A stretch of 64,000 nt of DNA from Paenibacillus sp. RUD330 (GCF_002243345.2 NZ_CP022655.2:4342501-4406500); one strand, 5' to 3'. Positions 47,009-55,864 are shown, counted from the stretch's first letter. The notes: generated by a model not told the origin, from the letters alone. Numbers and translations are program-made.

Positions 47009-47656
47009 TCAGCTCCACGGAAGCACGTAGAGCAGAATCGCGAAGAAATGCACGGCCGAGCCGGCCAGCACGAACAGATGCCATACCGCGTGATGGTACG
47101 GGAACCCCCGCCATACATAGAAGACCGTGCCGACCGTGTAGAGCAGTCCGCCGGCAATGAGCAGGGTGACGCCGCCGGGAGCGAGGTGAGCCGTGAGAGG
47201 ACCCCAGGCAAATACGATCAGCCATCCCATCGCGATGTACAGGATCGTCGAGGTGAACAGGAACTTCGTCACGAAAAACGATTTGAACAGCACGCCGAAT
47301 ACCGTGATCCCCCAGATGACGCCGAACAGCGTCCATCCCAGCTTGCCGCCGACCATGTGGAACAGCAGAGGCGTGTAAGTGCCCGCGATGAACACGTAGA
47401 TGAAGGAGTGGTCCAGCACCTCCATCACCTGCTTGGCCCGGCCCTCCCGGAAGCTGTGCACCAGCGTCGAAGCCGCATACAGCAGCAGCATCGCCACTCC
47501 GTAGATCGTGAAGCTGACGACATGCAGCGCCGTTCCCTTCTCTGCCGCGAACACGATGAGCAGCACGAGTGCCGCGACGCTCAGCGCCGTGCCGATTCCA
47601 TGCGTGACCGCATTGGCCACTTCCTCGCGCCGCGTATACGTATACGTATTTGCCAT
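47009..47656 (-). CDS. hemolysin III family membrane protein
   Basis: A 215-residue protein with seven membrane segments of the PAQR/hemolysin III (YqfA) family. Conserved marks are EVANAVTHGIGTALSVAAL near residue 11, DHSFIYVFIAGTYTPLL near 82 and YHHAVWHLFVLAGSAVHFFAI near the end; the His and Asp residues form a metal site. Cell lysis activity is not established for such proteins; a hydrolase role on membrane lipids is suspected. The start is ATG at 47656 with AAGGAGG. It is the last gene of a likely four-gene operon. Confidence 0.88.
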   Translation of the reverse strand: MANTYTYTRREEVANAVTHGIGTALSVAALVLLIVFAAEKGTALHVVSFTIYGVAMLLLYAASTLVHSFREGRAKQVMEVLDHSFIYVFIAGTYTPLLFHMVGGKLGWTLFGVIWGITVFGVLFKSFFVTKFLFTSTILYIAMGWLIVFAWGPLTAHLAPGGVTLLIAGGLLYTVGTVFYVWRGFPYHHAVWHLFVLAGSAVHFFAILLYVLPWS

Positions 47657-47709
47657 GAAGCCCTTCCTCCTTCCTCATTCCCTATCCTATGGAATCGCTT
47701 GCTGGGCGG

Positions 47710-48033
47710 TTACACCTTCTCGTTGGAATAAGCTACCCTGGAATCCACCTCGAATACCGCTTCCTGCATCGCCGGATCGTACACATATGAAGGCTTGTCC
47801 AGGTCGTACAGCCAGAACTTGCGGATAAGTCCGGAAGAATCGTCGCTTACAAAGTGGAAGAAGTTCAGCTGGTCGATGTTGTCTCCGATATAGGACGCGT
47901 CGGCAGCGGCCAGGTTGGACACCGTGATGATCCATCCCCTGCCGCCCTCCTCCACCTGGAACGCAAGGGAATGCGCCCCTGTATCGAGAAGTGTCCGGCC
48001 GATGACCAGCTTGATCAGAAGCCGCCCGCTCAT
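47710..48033 (-). CDS. conserved hypothetical protein coupled to pirin
   Basis: A 107-residue soluble protein with no known motif. It appears beta-rich (LAFQVEEGGRGWIITVSNL, FHFVSDDSSGLIRKFWLYDLDKPSYVYD). Its ATG overlaps the pirin stop codon (ATGA), so it is translationally coupled to the pirin gene and may act with it. Function unknown. Confidence 0.7.
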   Translation of the reverse strand: MSGRLLIKLVIGRTLLDTGAHSLAFQVEEGGRGWIITVSNLAAADASYIGDNIDQLNFFHFVSDDSSGLIRKFWLYDLDKPSYVYDPAMQEAVFEVDSRVAYSNEKV

Positions 48034-48767
48034 GCCGGATCGCCTCCCTTGCCGACGGGCGCCATGTCGATCAGCAGCAGCCGCGTCCCGTCCGGGCCCG
48101 CCTTCAGCTCCAGCTTGTCGAGGGCCGAAGCCCGGAGCATATCGCCTTGGGCCAGCTCGCCGCCGACGCCTTCCGCGGTAACGCTGCCGTCCAGCACGAA
48201 CAGTGCCAGCAGGCGCTCTTCGCGCGTGTAGTGGATGATGCCCTGGCCGCCGCCGAGCCCGCTCAGATACAGGTTCACATCCTGATGGATGCCCGCAGCG
48301 CCCGGTCCGGCCGCATCCCTGGAGACGATCGGCAGCAGCTGTCCATGAATGGACTTCGGATCGAAAAAGCTCGTCTCGTAGGACGGCTCCAGTCTCCTGG
48401 TCTCAGGAGTGAACCAGATCTGCAGGAAATGGACCGGCTCGTCCGGGTCGGGATTGACCTCCGAATGCACGATGCCTGTCCCGGCCGTCATGCGCTGAAC
48501 GCCGCCGTAGGTCGTCTCGGCGCTGCCGCCCGAGCTGTCTTCGTGCTTCAGCCTGCCGCTGAGGACGATGGACACGATCTCCATCTCGCGATGCGGATGG
48601 GCGCCGAAGCCTCTGCCGCCGGCGACGATATCTTCGTTGAACACGACCATGGAGCCGAAGCTGCGGTTGCTCTCTTCATAATAATCCCCGAAGCTGAAGC
48701 TCTGGCTGCTCTTCAGCCACTCGTTCTCGCGATGGGAACGGTCCGCGTTGCGGCGAATCTCGTACAT
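48030..48767 (-). CDS. pirin family protein (bicupin)
   Basis: A 245-residue YhhW-type pirin. The first cupin has the metal ligands in FGAHPHREMEIVSIVLSG (His-x-His and Glu) and the partner MTAGTGIVHSEVNPD with His and Glu. The second cupin (residues 150-245) lacks those ligands, as usual. Related proteins have quercetinase activity or act as redox sensors. The start is ATG at 48767 with GAGGAAGGGG. It overlaps the following 107-residue gene by four bases. Confidence 0.9.
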   Translation of the reverse strand: MYEIRRNADRSHRENEWLKSSQSFSFGDYYEESNRSFGSMVVFNEDIVAGGRGFGAHPHREMEIVSIVLSGRLKHEDSSGGSAETTYGGVQRMTAGTGIVHSEVNPDPDEPVHFLQIWFTPETRRLEPSYETSFFDPKSIHGQLLPIVSRDAAGPGAAGIHQDVNLYLSGLGGGQGIIHYTREERLLALFVLDGSVTAEGVGGELAQGDMLRASALDKLELKAGPDGTRLLLIDMAPVGKGGDPA

Positions 48768-48798
48768 GGGCTTGCCCCTTCCTCTAATCGAAATATAT

Positions 48799-49524
48799 TT
48801 ACTTACCTTTTTGCAGTTTAACGGAAGGCAGATCGCCTTTCAACCAGTCCGCCACGGCGCTGATCGTCTTGTCGAGATTGCTGCGGGAGTCTCCGTCCAC
48901 ATAGGGAAGCTGGTGGCGAAAATAGTTCGTATGCCCGCCGATGACCGGCAGCCCCTTCACATAACCCGGCGCGTAGCGCATCCGGTTCCAGGCCGGAATT
49001 CCGCCAGGCAGCCGCAGCCAGCCTCCCCAGCTCCCGAGCCGCGTGACGGGATCGTCCGGCCGGCCTCTGCCGTCGAGCGCGTAGAAATACGCGCTGCTCT
49101 CCTGCAGCTCATCCGGAACCGGCACCCGGGGAGAGCCGATCTGGACGACCCGGATGTCATCCGCCGGAATGCCTTGCTCCAGCAGCAGCCGCGCGGCCCG
49201 GCATGCCGCGACTCCTCCGCCGCTGTGGCCGAGCAGCAGCACCGGCCCGCCCGCATAGGAGCGCCCGAGATCGCGGATCATAGCGCGGGCTCCGATCCGG
49301 CTCGGGAACAGCAGCCGGGTCAGATCCGACCGGACCTCCCATACTTGCCGCCACAGCTTGCGGGAATAATCGCCATAGGGAAACAGAACCTCCATGGACA
49401 CCTCCGTGCCCTGCTCGCCAAAGAGCCGATCCAGCATGCGCCTGCATTCCTGAAACGTGGAAGGATAAGTCGCGACGCCGGCGACCAGATAGACCGTCAA
49501 CTTGGAAGGCTGCCAAAACGCCAC
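48799..49524 (-). CDS. alpha/beta hydrolase-like (lipase-like) protein
   Basis: A 241-residue protein with the nucleophile elbow PVLLLGHSGGGVAAC (serine near residue 102), VVQIGSPRVPVP after it, and IGGHTNYFRHQLPYVD with a histidine near the C-terminus. VYLVAGVATYPSTFQE at the start resembles an oxyanion strand. The Ser-Asp-His triad of a lipase-like hydrolase is therefore plausible. No signal peptide was seen. The start is GTG at 49524 with AGAGGAGG. It lies 31 bp upstream of pirin and probably leads the operon. Confidence 0.75.
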   Translation of the reverse strand: MAFWQPSKLTVYLVAGVATYPSTFQECRRMLDRLFGEQGTEVSMEVLFPYGDYSRKLWRQVWEVRSDLTRLLFPSRIGARAMIRDLGRSYAGGPVLLLGHSGGGVAACRAARLLLEQGIPADDIRVVQIGSPRVPVPDELQESSAYFYALDGRGRPDDPVTRLGSWGGWLRLPGGIPAWNRMRYAPGYVKGLPVIGGHTNYFRHQLPYVDGDSRSNLDKTISAVADWLKGDLPSVKLQKGK

Positions 49525-49754
49525 GTCAAATCGCCTCCTCTAGAGTTAAATTGTAGCATTAACCGGGGAAGCAGCGCCAATACGTCTGCGGCTGCAACTT
49601 GGGTGAAGCCCGAAATCACCGTGTCCAGCCGCGGATGCGGAGGCTTCGGCCCGGCCGGCCCTAGTGTCGCCGGCAAGGAATTTCTGCGGATGAAACGGCG
49701 CTGGAAGGCCATACTTTAACTACCACTTCAGGAATCGGGCGGAGGTTGCGTGCC
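49525..49754. other. divergent intergenic region
   Basis: 230 bp between the minus-strand hydrolase and the opuCA gene. A short open frame at 49560-49719 on the plus strand has no ribosome site and no recognisable product. No promoter could be assigned. Confidence 0.3.
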
Positions 49755-51221
49755 ATGATTGTTATCAAGAATGTCAACAAGAAGTACGACGACGGCTTCC
49801 ATGCCCTCAAAGATATCAACCTCGAATTCCGCAAAGGCGAAATGACCGTCCTCATCGGACCGAGCGGCTGCGGGAAATCGACCACGATGCGGCTCATCAA
49901 CCGCCTTGTCGCTCCGACCAGCGGCTCCATCACGATCGACGGCAAGGACATCGCCTCGATCGATCCCGTGGAGCTGCGCCGCAGCATCGGCTACGTCATC
50001 CAAAGCGTAGGGCTGTTCCCTCATATGACGATCGCGCGCAATGTAGCCACCGTTCCCCGCCTCAAGCATTGGAACAAGGATCGGATCGCGAGCCGCGTCG
50101 ACGAGCTGCTGGAGATGGTCGGCCTTAATCCCGACCAATACCGGGACCGCTATCCTTCGGAGCTGAGCGGCGGCCAGCAGCAGCGGGTCGGAGTCATCCG
50201 CGCGCTGGCGGCCGATCCGGACGTCATCCTCATGGACGAGCCGTTCAGCGCCCTCGACCCGCTCAGCCGCGAGCAGCTCCAGGAAGACATGGCGCGGCTC
50301 CAGCAGGAGCTGCACAAAACGATCATCTTCGTCACGCACGACATGGACGAAGCGCTCAAGATCGCCGACCGCATCGTCCTCATGAAGGACGGAGAAGTCG
50401 TGCAAAGCGATACGCCGGATCGGATCCTCCGCCGGCCGGCCAACGACTTCGTGCGCACCTTCATCGGGCAGAAGCGTCTGGATGCGGGTGTCGGACAGGA
50501 AGAAGCGCTGCAGCTTGAAGGCGCGAACGCTGCGATCGATTCCCCTTCCGCTTCCGTCAACGACGTCATGGTCACCCAGCCGGCCGTCACGTATCCGAAC
50601 CGCGGATTGGCCGAGGCGATTCTGACGATGGAGCGGCGCAAGGTCGATTCCCTTTACGTCGTGGACCGCCAGCGGCGCCTGCTCGGCAGCGTGTCGATCT
50701 ACAACGTTCTGGACCGGTACGGCGAAGAGGAGAAGACCGTGTCCGACGTCATGATGCCCGTGCGCTACGTCGTCCAGTCCGGCACTCCGCTGGCGCAGGC
50801 CGTCGAGCTGCTCGCCAGCCACCGGCTGCATAACGTCGCTGTCGTGGACGAGGGCGGACGCTTCATCGGACTCATTACCCGCGGCAGCGTCGTCCGCCAC
50901 TTGGCGGAGCTGCTGCCGTCGCTCGGCGATGGAAGCGACGGGGAGCGGGACGGGGATACCGGAACGAGAGGTTACGGCGGTTCCGCTGCGGACGGCGGCG
51001 CCGGTTCCGACGGACCCGGAGCTCGCGGCGATTCGGAGAGCGACATGGAAGACCCAGGAGTCCGCGGCAGTGCGGAGAGGGACATGGATGATCCAGGAGC
51101 CCGCGGCAATGCGGAGTGGGACAGCCGCAGCCGCCGCCAAGAAAGCTTGGGCGAAGCCAAAGATAAAGGTAGAGGGACGACGCCGGAGCGTTCGGATGAC
51201 GAAGGGAAGGATCCTTCATGA
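49755..51221 (+). CDS. opuCA: osmoprotectant ABC transporter ATP-binding protein
   Basis: A 488-residue OpuCA/ProV-type ATPase for glycine betaine, choline or carnitine import. Walker A is GPSGCGKSTT at about residue 33, the signature LSGGQQQR is near 136, Walker B is VILMDEPFSALDP and the switch histidine is in FVTHDMDEALK. Two CBS domains (about 260-380) can sense ionic strength or nucleotides. Unusually, about 100 hydrophilic residues follow, rich in Gly, Asp, Ser and Arg and built partly from 13-residue repeats (GARGDSESDMEDP-like). The start is ATG at 49755, nine bases from GGAGG. It overlaps opuCB by four bases. Confidence 0.92.
   Translation: MIVIKNVNKKYDDGFHALKDINLEFRKGEMTVLIGPSGCGKSTTMRLINRLVAPTSGSITIDGKDIASIDPVELRRSIGYVIQSVGLFPHMTIARNVATVPRLKHWNKDRIASRVDELLEMVGLNPDQYRDRYPSELSGGQQQRVGVIRALAADPDVILMDEPFSALDPLSREQLQEDMARLQQELHKTIIFVTHDMDEALKIADRIVLMKDGEVVQSDTPDRILRRPANDFVRTFIGQKRLDAGVGQEEALQLEGANAAIDSPSASVNDVMVTQPAVTYPNRGLAEAILTMERRKVDSLYVVDRQRRLLGSVSIYNVLDRYGEEEKTVSDVMMPVRYVVQSGTPLAQAVELLASHRLHNVAVVDEGGRFIGLITRGSVVRHLAELLPSLGDGSDGERDGDTGTRGYGGSAADGGAGSDGPGARGDSESDMEDPGVRGSAERDMDDPGARGNAEWDSRSRRQESLGEAKDKGRGTTPERSDDEGKDPS
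51018..51127. repeat. 39-bp in-frame repeats in the opuCA tail
   Basis: Three diverged copies (51018-51056, 51057-51095 and 51096-51127 partial) encode a 13-residue unit of the form GxRGxxExDMxDP. Confidence 0.75.
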
Positions 51222-51877
51222 GCGGTTTCTTTGCTTTTGTCCGGGACCGCTTTCCCGACATCCTGACCGCGCTGCGCGAGCATCTGGGCATCTCGCTCGC
51301 CGCCGTGCTGCTTGGCTGCGCCATCTCACTGCCGCTCGGCGTGCTGCTCGTCTACAACCGAATTCGCTGGCTGAACAGCGCTGTGTTCTTCGCAGCCAAC
51401 CTGCTGCAGACGATTCCGAGCCTAGCGCTGCTCGCCATCCTGATTCCGCTCATGGGCATCGGCGTCAAGCCGGCGGTGCTGGCGCTGCTGCTCTACTCCA
51501 TCATGCCGGTGCTCCGCAATACCTATGAAGGCTTCCGCAGCGTCGATCCCCATGTGCTGGAATCGGCGCGCGGCATGGGCTATTCGTCCGCTCAGCGGCT
51601 GCTGCGCGTCCAGCTTCCGCTGGCCGTGCCGTACATCATGTCCGGCATCCGGCTGACGACCGTCTACGTCATCAGCTGGGCCACTCTCGCGACCTTGATC
51701 GGAGCCGGCGGCCTCGGCCAGCTCATCGTCTCCGGCATGGGCGTCAACCAGCCCTATCTCATCATCGCCGGTGCGCTCGGTGCGATCGCTCTGTCGCTGA
51801 TAGCCGATCTGCTGCTCGGCTGGATCGAAGGCGCCCTGACCCGCCGCTTCGGCTTGAGGGGAGGCGCAGCCGCGTGA
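51218..51877 (+). CDS. opuCB: osmoprotectant ABC transporter permease
   Basis: A 219-residue ProW-type permease with about five to six membrane segments. The conserved loop LESARGMGYSSAQRLLRVQLPLAVPYIMSGIRL near residues 110-145 contacts OpuCA, and TIPSLALLAILIP is the family core segment. The start is ATG at 51218 inside the opuCA stop (ATGA). The opuCC gene starts at its own stop (GTGA), so the whole operon is tightly coupled. Confidence 0.92.
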   Translation: MSGFFAFVRDRFPDILTALREHLGISLAAVLLGCAISLPLGVLLVYNRIRWLNSAVFFAANLLQTIPSLALLAILIPLMGIGVKPAVLALLLYSIMPVLRNTYEGFRSVDPHVLESARGMGYSSAQRLLRVQLPLAVPYIMSGIRLTTVYVISWATLATLIGAGGLGQLIVSGMGVNQPYLIIAGALGAIALSLIADLLLGWIEGALTRRFGLRGGAAA

Positions 51878-53007
51878 GGAGCAGATATCGGACAGTCATG
51901 TCCGCGGATTGGATGGCGCGCCTTGCGGCAATAAGCCGGCCAAAGGATTGGTCCGAGTTCTTGAAAGCGATGAGGCAGGCGGCGGATCGGTCCGCGTTCC
52001 TGAAGGCGATGAGGCAGGCGGCGGATCGGTCCGCGTTCCTGAAGGCGATGAGGCGGGCGGCGGATCGGTCCGCGTTCCTGAAGGCGGCAAGCCGGCCGGA
52101 GAAGCCGGAATGCTCCGGAAGGGCCGCCCGCATGGCGGCGCTGCCGCTGCTGCTTGCGCTCCTCCTGCCGGCGTCGGGCTGCACGGGCAAGGCGGACCTG
52201 CGGATCGGCGCCCAGACCTTTACCGAAACGAAGATTCTGGCGGAAATGTACAAAGCCCTCATAGAACGCGGCACGGATCTGCAGGTGAAGGTCATTCCCG
52301 ACCTGGCGGCCAGCCCGCTCGTATTCAGCGCGCTCGACAGGGGCGACGTCGATCTGGCCACACTGTATTCCGGCGAGATCTTCAACAACCACTTTCCCGT
52401 GAAGCCGACCAAGGACCGCGCCGAGGTGCTGCGCCAAGCCAAGGAAGGCTTCGACAAGTATTTCGGCTTCGACTGGATGGATCCGCTCGGCTTCGAGAAC
52501 ACGTATGCCTTCACCGTCCGGCGCGAAGTCGCGGAGCAAAAAGGCTACAAGACCATATCCGACATCAAGCCGGACGCCGCCTCCATGCGCTTCGGCGTGG
52601 ACACCTCCTGGCTGGAGCGGGTCAGCGACGGCTACCCGGCTTTCCAGAAAACGTACGGCATTTCCTTCGCCAAGTCCTATCCGATGGAGCTGAGCCTCGT
52701 ATATTCCGCCGTCAAGAACAAGCAGGTCGACATCGTGCTCGCGTATTCGACCGACGCCCGGCTGAAAGCGTTCGATCTGGCCACGCTGGCGGACGACAAG
52801 CATTTCTTCCCGCCCTATGATGCGTCGGCCGTCATGCGCAAGGACATGGAAGCCCGCCATCCGGAGATCAAGCAAGCGATCGCCCCGCTGTTCGGCACGA
52901 TGGACCGGGACACGATGGTGAGCCTCAACTACAAGGTCGACATCGAGAAAAAGAGCGAGCGCGAAGTCGCGCTCGCCTACCTGAAGGAGAAAGGACTGAT
53001 TCCATAA
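51874..53007 (+). CDS. opuCC: osmoprotectant substrate-binding lipoprotein with repeat-containing head
   Basis: A 377-residue OpuCC-type binding protein. From about residue 105 the sequence is canonical (LRIGAQTFTETKILAEMYKAL, VIPDLAASPLVFSAL, DVDLATLYSGE, FGFDWMDPLGFENTYAF). The lipobox LPASGC ends a hydrophobic core at about residues 87-103. Before it come 86 hydrophilic residues with three 13-residue repeats (FLKAMRQAADRSA). A signal peptide cannot normally work so far from the start. Translation may therefore begin at ATG 52132, which has GGAAGG ten bases upstream, while GTG 51874 is coupled to opuCB (GTGA). I report the longer frame and flag the doubt. It overlaps opuCD (TAATG). Confidence 0.8.
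   Translation: MRSRYRTVMSADWMARLAAISRPKDWSEFLKAMRQAADRSAFLKAMRQAADRSAFLKAMRRAADRSAFLKAASRPEKPECSGRAARMAALPLLLALLLPASGCTGKADLRIGAQTFTETKILAEMYKALIERGTDLQVKVIPDLAASPLVFSALDRGDVDLATLYSGEIFNNHFPVKPTKDRAEVLRQAKEGFDKYFGFDWMDPLGFENTYAFTVRREVAEQKGYKTISDIKPDAASMRFGVDTSWLERVSDGYPAFQKTYGISFAKSYPMELSLVYSAVKNKQVDIVLAYSTDARLKAFDLATLADDKHFFPPYDASAVMRKDMEARHPEIKQAIAPLFGTMDRDTMVSLNYKVDIEKKSEREVALAYLKEKGLIP
51957..52087. repeat. 39-bp tandem repeats in the opuCC head
   Basis: Three nearly identical 39-bp units (51957-51995, 51996-52034, 52035-52073) and a partial fourth. Length divisible by three keeps every frame open. Confidence 0.9.
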
Positions 53008-53726
53008 TGCCGGAGCAGCGAGAGACGCTTGCCGACTTCTGGAACTATCTGTACCGCAACCGCGGCCTGTTGTCCGAATATTTCATCCAGCATGTGCAGC
53101 TGGTGGCGGCCGGCGTGCTGCTCGCGCTTGCGGCCGGCGTGCCGCTCGGCATCCTCTGCACCAGGAGCAGGCCGCTCGCCCGGATCATTCTGGCGATCAC
53201 CGGCATCCTTCAGGTCGTGCCGAGCCTCGCGATGCTCGTCCTGCTCATGCTCTGGATGGGTCTGGGCAACACGACCGTCATGGCAGGCCTCTTCCTGTAC
53301 TCCCTCAACCCGATCGTGCGCAACACCTATGTCGGGCTGCAGCAGGTCGGCAGCAGCTTTCTCGAAGCGGGCCGCGGCGTCGGCATGAGCCGCTGGCAGC
53401 TGCTGTGGAGCGTGCGCATGCCGCTGTCGCTGCCCTACATGATGACCGGCATCCGCATCGCGGCCGTCATCGCCATCGGAGTGGCCACGATCGCCCCGCT
53501 CGTCGGCGGCGACGGCCTCGGCCGCGAAGTGTACGCCGGCATCAACGGCCAGAATTCGCTGCGCATCTATGCCGGAGCGCTTCCTGCCGCCCTGCTCGCC
53601 ATCGTCGCCGACATCGTGCTCGGGTACGTGCAGAAGCGGTTCGATCCGGCTGACCGGGCTTCGCGCAGGCGGGGCGGCGGCAAGGCGGAGCAAGCGGTGC
53701 CGCCCGTGCCCAAGGCGCAGGGCTGA
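53007..53726 (+). CDS. opuCD: osmoprotectant ABC transporter permease
   Basis: A 239-residue second ProW-type permease. TGILQVVPSLAMLVLLMLWMGLG is the core membrane segment, and LEAGRGVGMSRWQLLWSVRMPLSLPYMMTGIRI is the ATPase-contact loop. The C-terminal 30 residues form a basic, proline-rich tail (RRGGGKAEQAVPPVPK). The ATG overlaps the opuCC stop. No clear terminator follows before speD, 296 bp downstream. Confidence 0.92.
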   Translation: MPEQRETLADFWNYLYRNRGLLSEYFIQHVQLVAAGVLLALAAGVPLGILCTRSRPLARIILAITGILQVVPSLAMLVLLMLWMGLGNTTVMAGLFLYSLNPIVRNTYVGLQQVGSSFLEAGRGVGMSRWQLLWSVRMPLSLPYMMTGIRIAAVIAIGVATIAPLVGGDGLGREVYAGINGQNSLRIYAGALPAALLAIVADIVLGYVQKRFDPADRASRRRGGGKAEQAVPPVPKAQG

Positions 53727-54022
53727 TAAGGCCTGTCCCCCGAACCTGAGGCTGGGCCGAGAAAAACCTGTCTCCTGTGCTGAAGGAGCAAGCTGGGGTG
53801 GGGAGCCGTCTCGTCTTCAACATGCCGATCTGGCAACGGCTTGGCCTGCTTCGCGTGCCTTGCGGCCTTTGCATGCTTGGCGCTCTAGACGTAGTTGGCT
53901 GCGCTCCCGCTTCTCCCCCTATGCTCCCCGGAACCGGCAAGAAGGGCCGAGGGTAAACTTTTGCAGGCCGGGGTAATAGTACGAATAACTTGGCACAGGC
54001 GCGCAAAGGAGAGGATTGCCGG
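53727..54022. other. intergenic region upstream of speD
   Basis: 296 bp with no recognised gene, promoter pair or strong terminator for the opuC operon. Confidence 0.3.
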
Positions 54023-54829
54023 ATGAAACTGACACACGAGCAGGTCATCGCCCTTCACGGGTTCAACAACCTGACCAAATCGCTGAGCTTCAACATGTAC
54101 GATATATGCTACACACGCAACAAGCAGGAGCGCGAGGCCTACCTCGCTTACATTGACGAGCAGTACAACTCCGACCGTCTCAACCATATCCTCCATCATG
54201 TGTCGGATATCATCGGGGCGCATGTGCTCAATACGGCCAAGCAGGATTACGAGCCGCAGGGCGCCAGCGTCACGCTGCTCGTCTCCGAAGGCCCCGTCGT
54301 GCAGGTTCCCCAAGGCACGTTCGGCGAATCTCCGGGACCGATGCCCTCCAACGTCGTCCTTCAGCTCGACAAGAGCCATATCACCGTCCATACGTATCCC
54401 GAATTCCACCCCGACGAAGGCATCAGCACATTCCGCGCGGACATCGACGTGTCCACCTGCGGCGAGATCAGCCCGCTGAAGGCGCTGACCTACCTCATCT
54501 CCTCCTTCGATACGGACATCATGACGCTGGACTACCGGGTGCGGGGCTTCACCCGCGACATTACCGGACATAAGCTGTTCATCGACCACGACATCAGCTC
54601 CATCCAGAATTACATTCCGGACGAGGCGAAGGACCTGTTCCACATGATCGACGTCAACGTCTACCAGGAGAACATCTTCCACACGAAGTGCAAGCTGAAG
54701 CAGTTCGATCTCAACAACTACTTGTTCGGCTATACGAAGGACAAGCTGAGCGGGGAAGAGCAGCAGGAGATCACCGAGAAGCTCAAGGGCGAGATGGACG
54801 AGATTTTCTACGGCAAGAACATGTATTGA
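54023..54829 (+). CDS. speD: S-adenosylmethionine decarboxylase proenzyme
   Basis: A 268-residue protein of the Escherichia coli-type (class 1A) SAM decarboxylase, longer than the 125-residue type usual in Bacillus. The self-cleavage site is [13 protein letters not shown]: the serine becomes the pyruvoyl group. Downstream are [23 protein letters not shown] and the C-terminal [27 protein letters not shown]. It makes decarboxylated SAM for spermidine synthesis. The start is ATG at 54023 with AAAGGAGAGG; an upstream in-frame TTG adds residues the family lacks. It is followed by a terminator. Confidence 0.93.
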   Translation: MKLTHEQVIALHGFNNLTKSLSFNMYDICYTRNKQEREAYLAYIDEQYNSDRLNHILHHVSDIIGAHVLNTAKQDYEPQGASVTLLVSEGPVVQVPQGTFGESPGPMPSNVVLQLDKSHITVHTYPEFHPDEGISTFRADIDVSTCGEISPLKALTYLISSFDTDIMTLDYRVRGFTRDITGHKLFIDHDISSIQNYIPDEAKDLFHMIDVNVYQENIFHTKCKLKQFDLNNYLFGYTKDKLSGEEQQEITEKLKGEMDEIFYGKNMY

Positions 54830-54831
54830 AA

Positions 54832-54879
54832 AACAAGCCTGTCCCGCGCTGGATATACCGGCAGCAGGACAGGCTTGTT
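54832..54879. terminator. terminator after speD
   Basis: AACAAGCCTGTCC (54832-54844) pairs with GGACAGGCTTGTT (54867-54879); a loose T-rich stretch follows. It could also end the minus-strand DUF2164 transcript. Confidence 0.7.
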
Positions 54880-54980
54880 GAATTCTTTTCCGATTGCGGC
54901 TTTTTCAGCTGCGGTTCAGTTCAGCTTCGTTTTTCAGCCGCCGTTCCTTTCAAGCGGACGGTAGCTATCCAAGCTGCGGG

Positions 54981-55238
54981 TCATTTCCGCGCCGTCCGGC
55001 TCGCTTGCTGAAGGGAGTACAGGTCCTCCTCCAGCGCCCCCATCCGCTCGCGCACGGTCCGGACGGCATCCTCGACAGCCTGATTGCGGATGACCGGCGA
55101 CAGCAGCGAGAGCATGAAGTCCAGCATCAGCTCCGCGGGCAGCTCTCCGAGCTCCTCGTCCCTTTCCATGAGGAAATAATGCTGCAGCTCTCCGATGAGC
55201 TGCTTCTTCTGTTCCTTCGGCAGCTTTGTTGTCTGCAT
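54981..55238 (-). CDS. DUF2164 family protein
   Basis: An 85-residue protein. KLPKEQKKQLIGELQHYFLMERDEELGELPAELMLDFMLSLLSP followed by NQAVEDAVR and EEDLYSLQ is the DUF2164 pattern. It is acidic and helical with no membrane segment; function unknown. ATG at 55238 gives the family-typical start. Upstream in-frame codons lie within the neighbouring acetyltransferase region and have low-complexity content. It is 41 bp after the GNAT gene and likely cotranscribed. Confidence 0.8.
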   Translation of the reverse strand: MQTTKLPKEQKKQLIGELQHYFLMERDEELGELPAELMLDFMLSLLSPVIRNQAVEDAVRTVRERMGALEEDLYSLQQASRTARK

Positions 55239-55279
55239 CAACCGCCACGCCCTTCCATGTTCGGATTTGCCTGCCAGGC

Positions 55280-55864
55280 TCAGCAGCTGCAGCTGCTTCC
55301 GGCCCTCTTCCCTTCCTTGGAGACGGAGGCTACCGATCTGTCCGCGCCGGCAGGCGGCTTCTCCGGATCCCTGGAAAAAAGCAGAATGCCGTCCCGCTTC
55401 TCCCAGCCGGCCTTCGTCCAGAAAGCCGCTCCCCCGCCGTTGCTCTCCATGACCATGAGATAACAACGCTCGATGCCGGCTTCTCCGAGTCCGCGCAGGC
55501 ATCTCTCCGCGAGCTCGCCGCCTATGCCTCTTCCCCGGAATTCCGGGTCTACGGCCAGGTGGTACAGCCAGCCGCGCCTTCCGTCATGGCCCGCCATGAG
55601 CGTGCCGACGACTCTGCCTCCGGATGCGGCGACCAGGCTCAGGCCGGGGTTCCGCTCCAAGTAGGCCGAGATCGCCTCGCGCGAATCGGCTCCGCTCAGC
55701 ACCAGCCCGTCCATCCGCTTCCACAGAGAGATGGAGTCGTCGTAGTGGCTGGCGTCCATGGGAATAAACCGGATCGGCTCCGACTCTTGCACTTGCTCTT
55801 GCACTTGCTCTCGCATTTGCTTCTGCTCCCGAATTCCGTCCATGCGGCTCGAGTCCCCTTTCAT
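55280..55864 (-). CDS. GNAT family N-acetyltransferase
   Basis: A 194-residue acetyl-CoA-dependent acetyltransferase. The core runs from EPIRFIPMDASHYDDSISLWKRM. The acetyl-CoA loop is HLAVDPEFRGRGIGGELAERCLRGL near residues 115-140 (Arg-Gly-x-Gly-Ile-Gly), followed by YLMVMESNGGGAAFWTKAGW. An N-terminal stretch (Gln/Glu repeats, EQVQEQVQE) precedes the domain. ATG at 55864 is used; ATG 55843 with AAAGGGGA upstream is an equally good start. The substrate cannot be inferred. Confidence 0.88.
   Translation of the reverse strand: MKGDSSRMDGIREQKQMREQVQEQVQESEPIRFIPMDASHYDDSISLWKRMDGLVLSGADSREAISAYLERNPGLSLVAASGGRVVGTLMAGHDGRRGWLYHLAVDPEFRGRGIGGELAERCLRGLGEAGIERCYLMVMESNGGGAAFWTKAGWEKRDGILLFSRDPEKPPAGADRSVASVSKEGKRAGSSCSC

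Noticed and set aside
49560-49719. Short plus-strand coding frame before opuCA
   Set aside because: No ribosome site, no conserved motif and overlap with the promoter region of opuCA.
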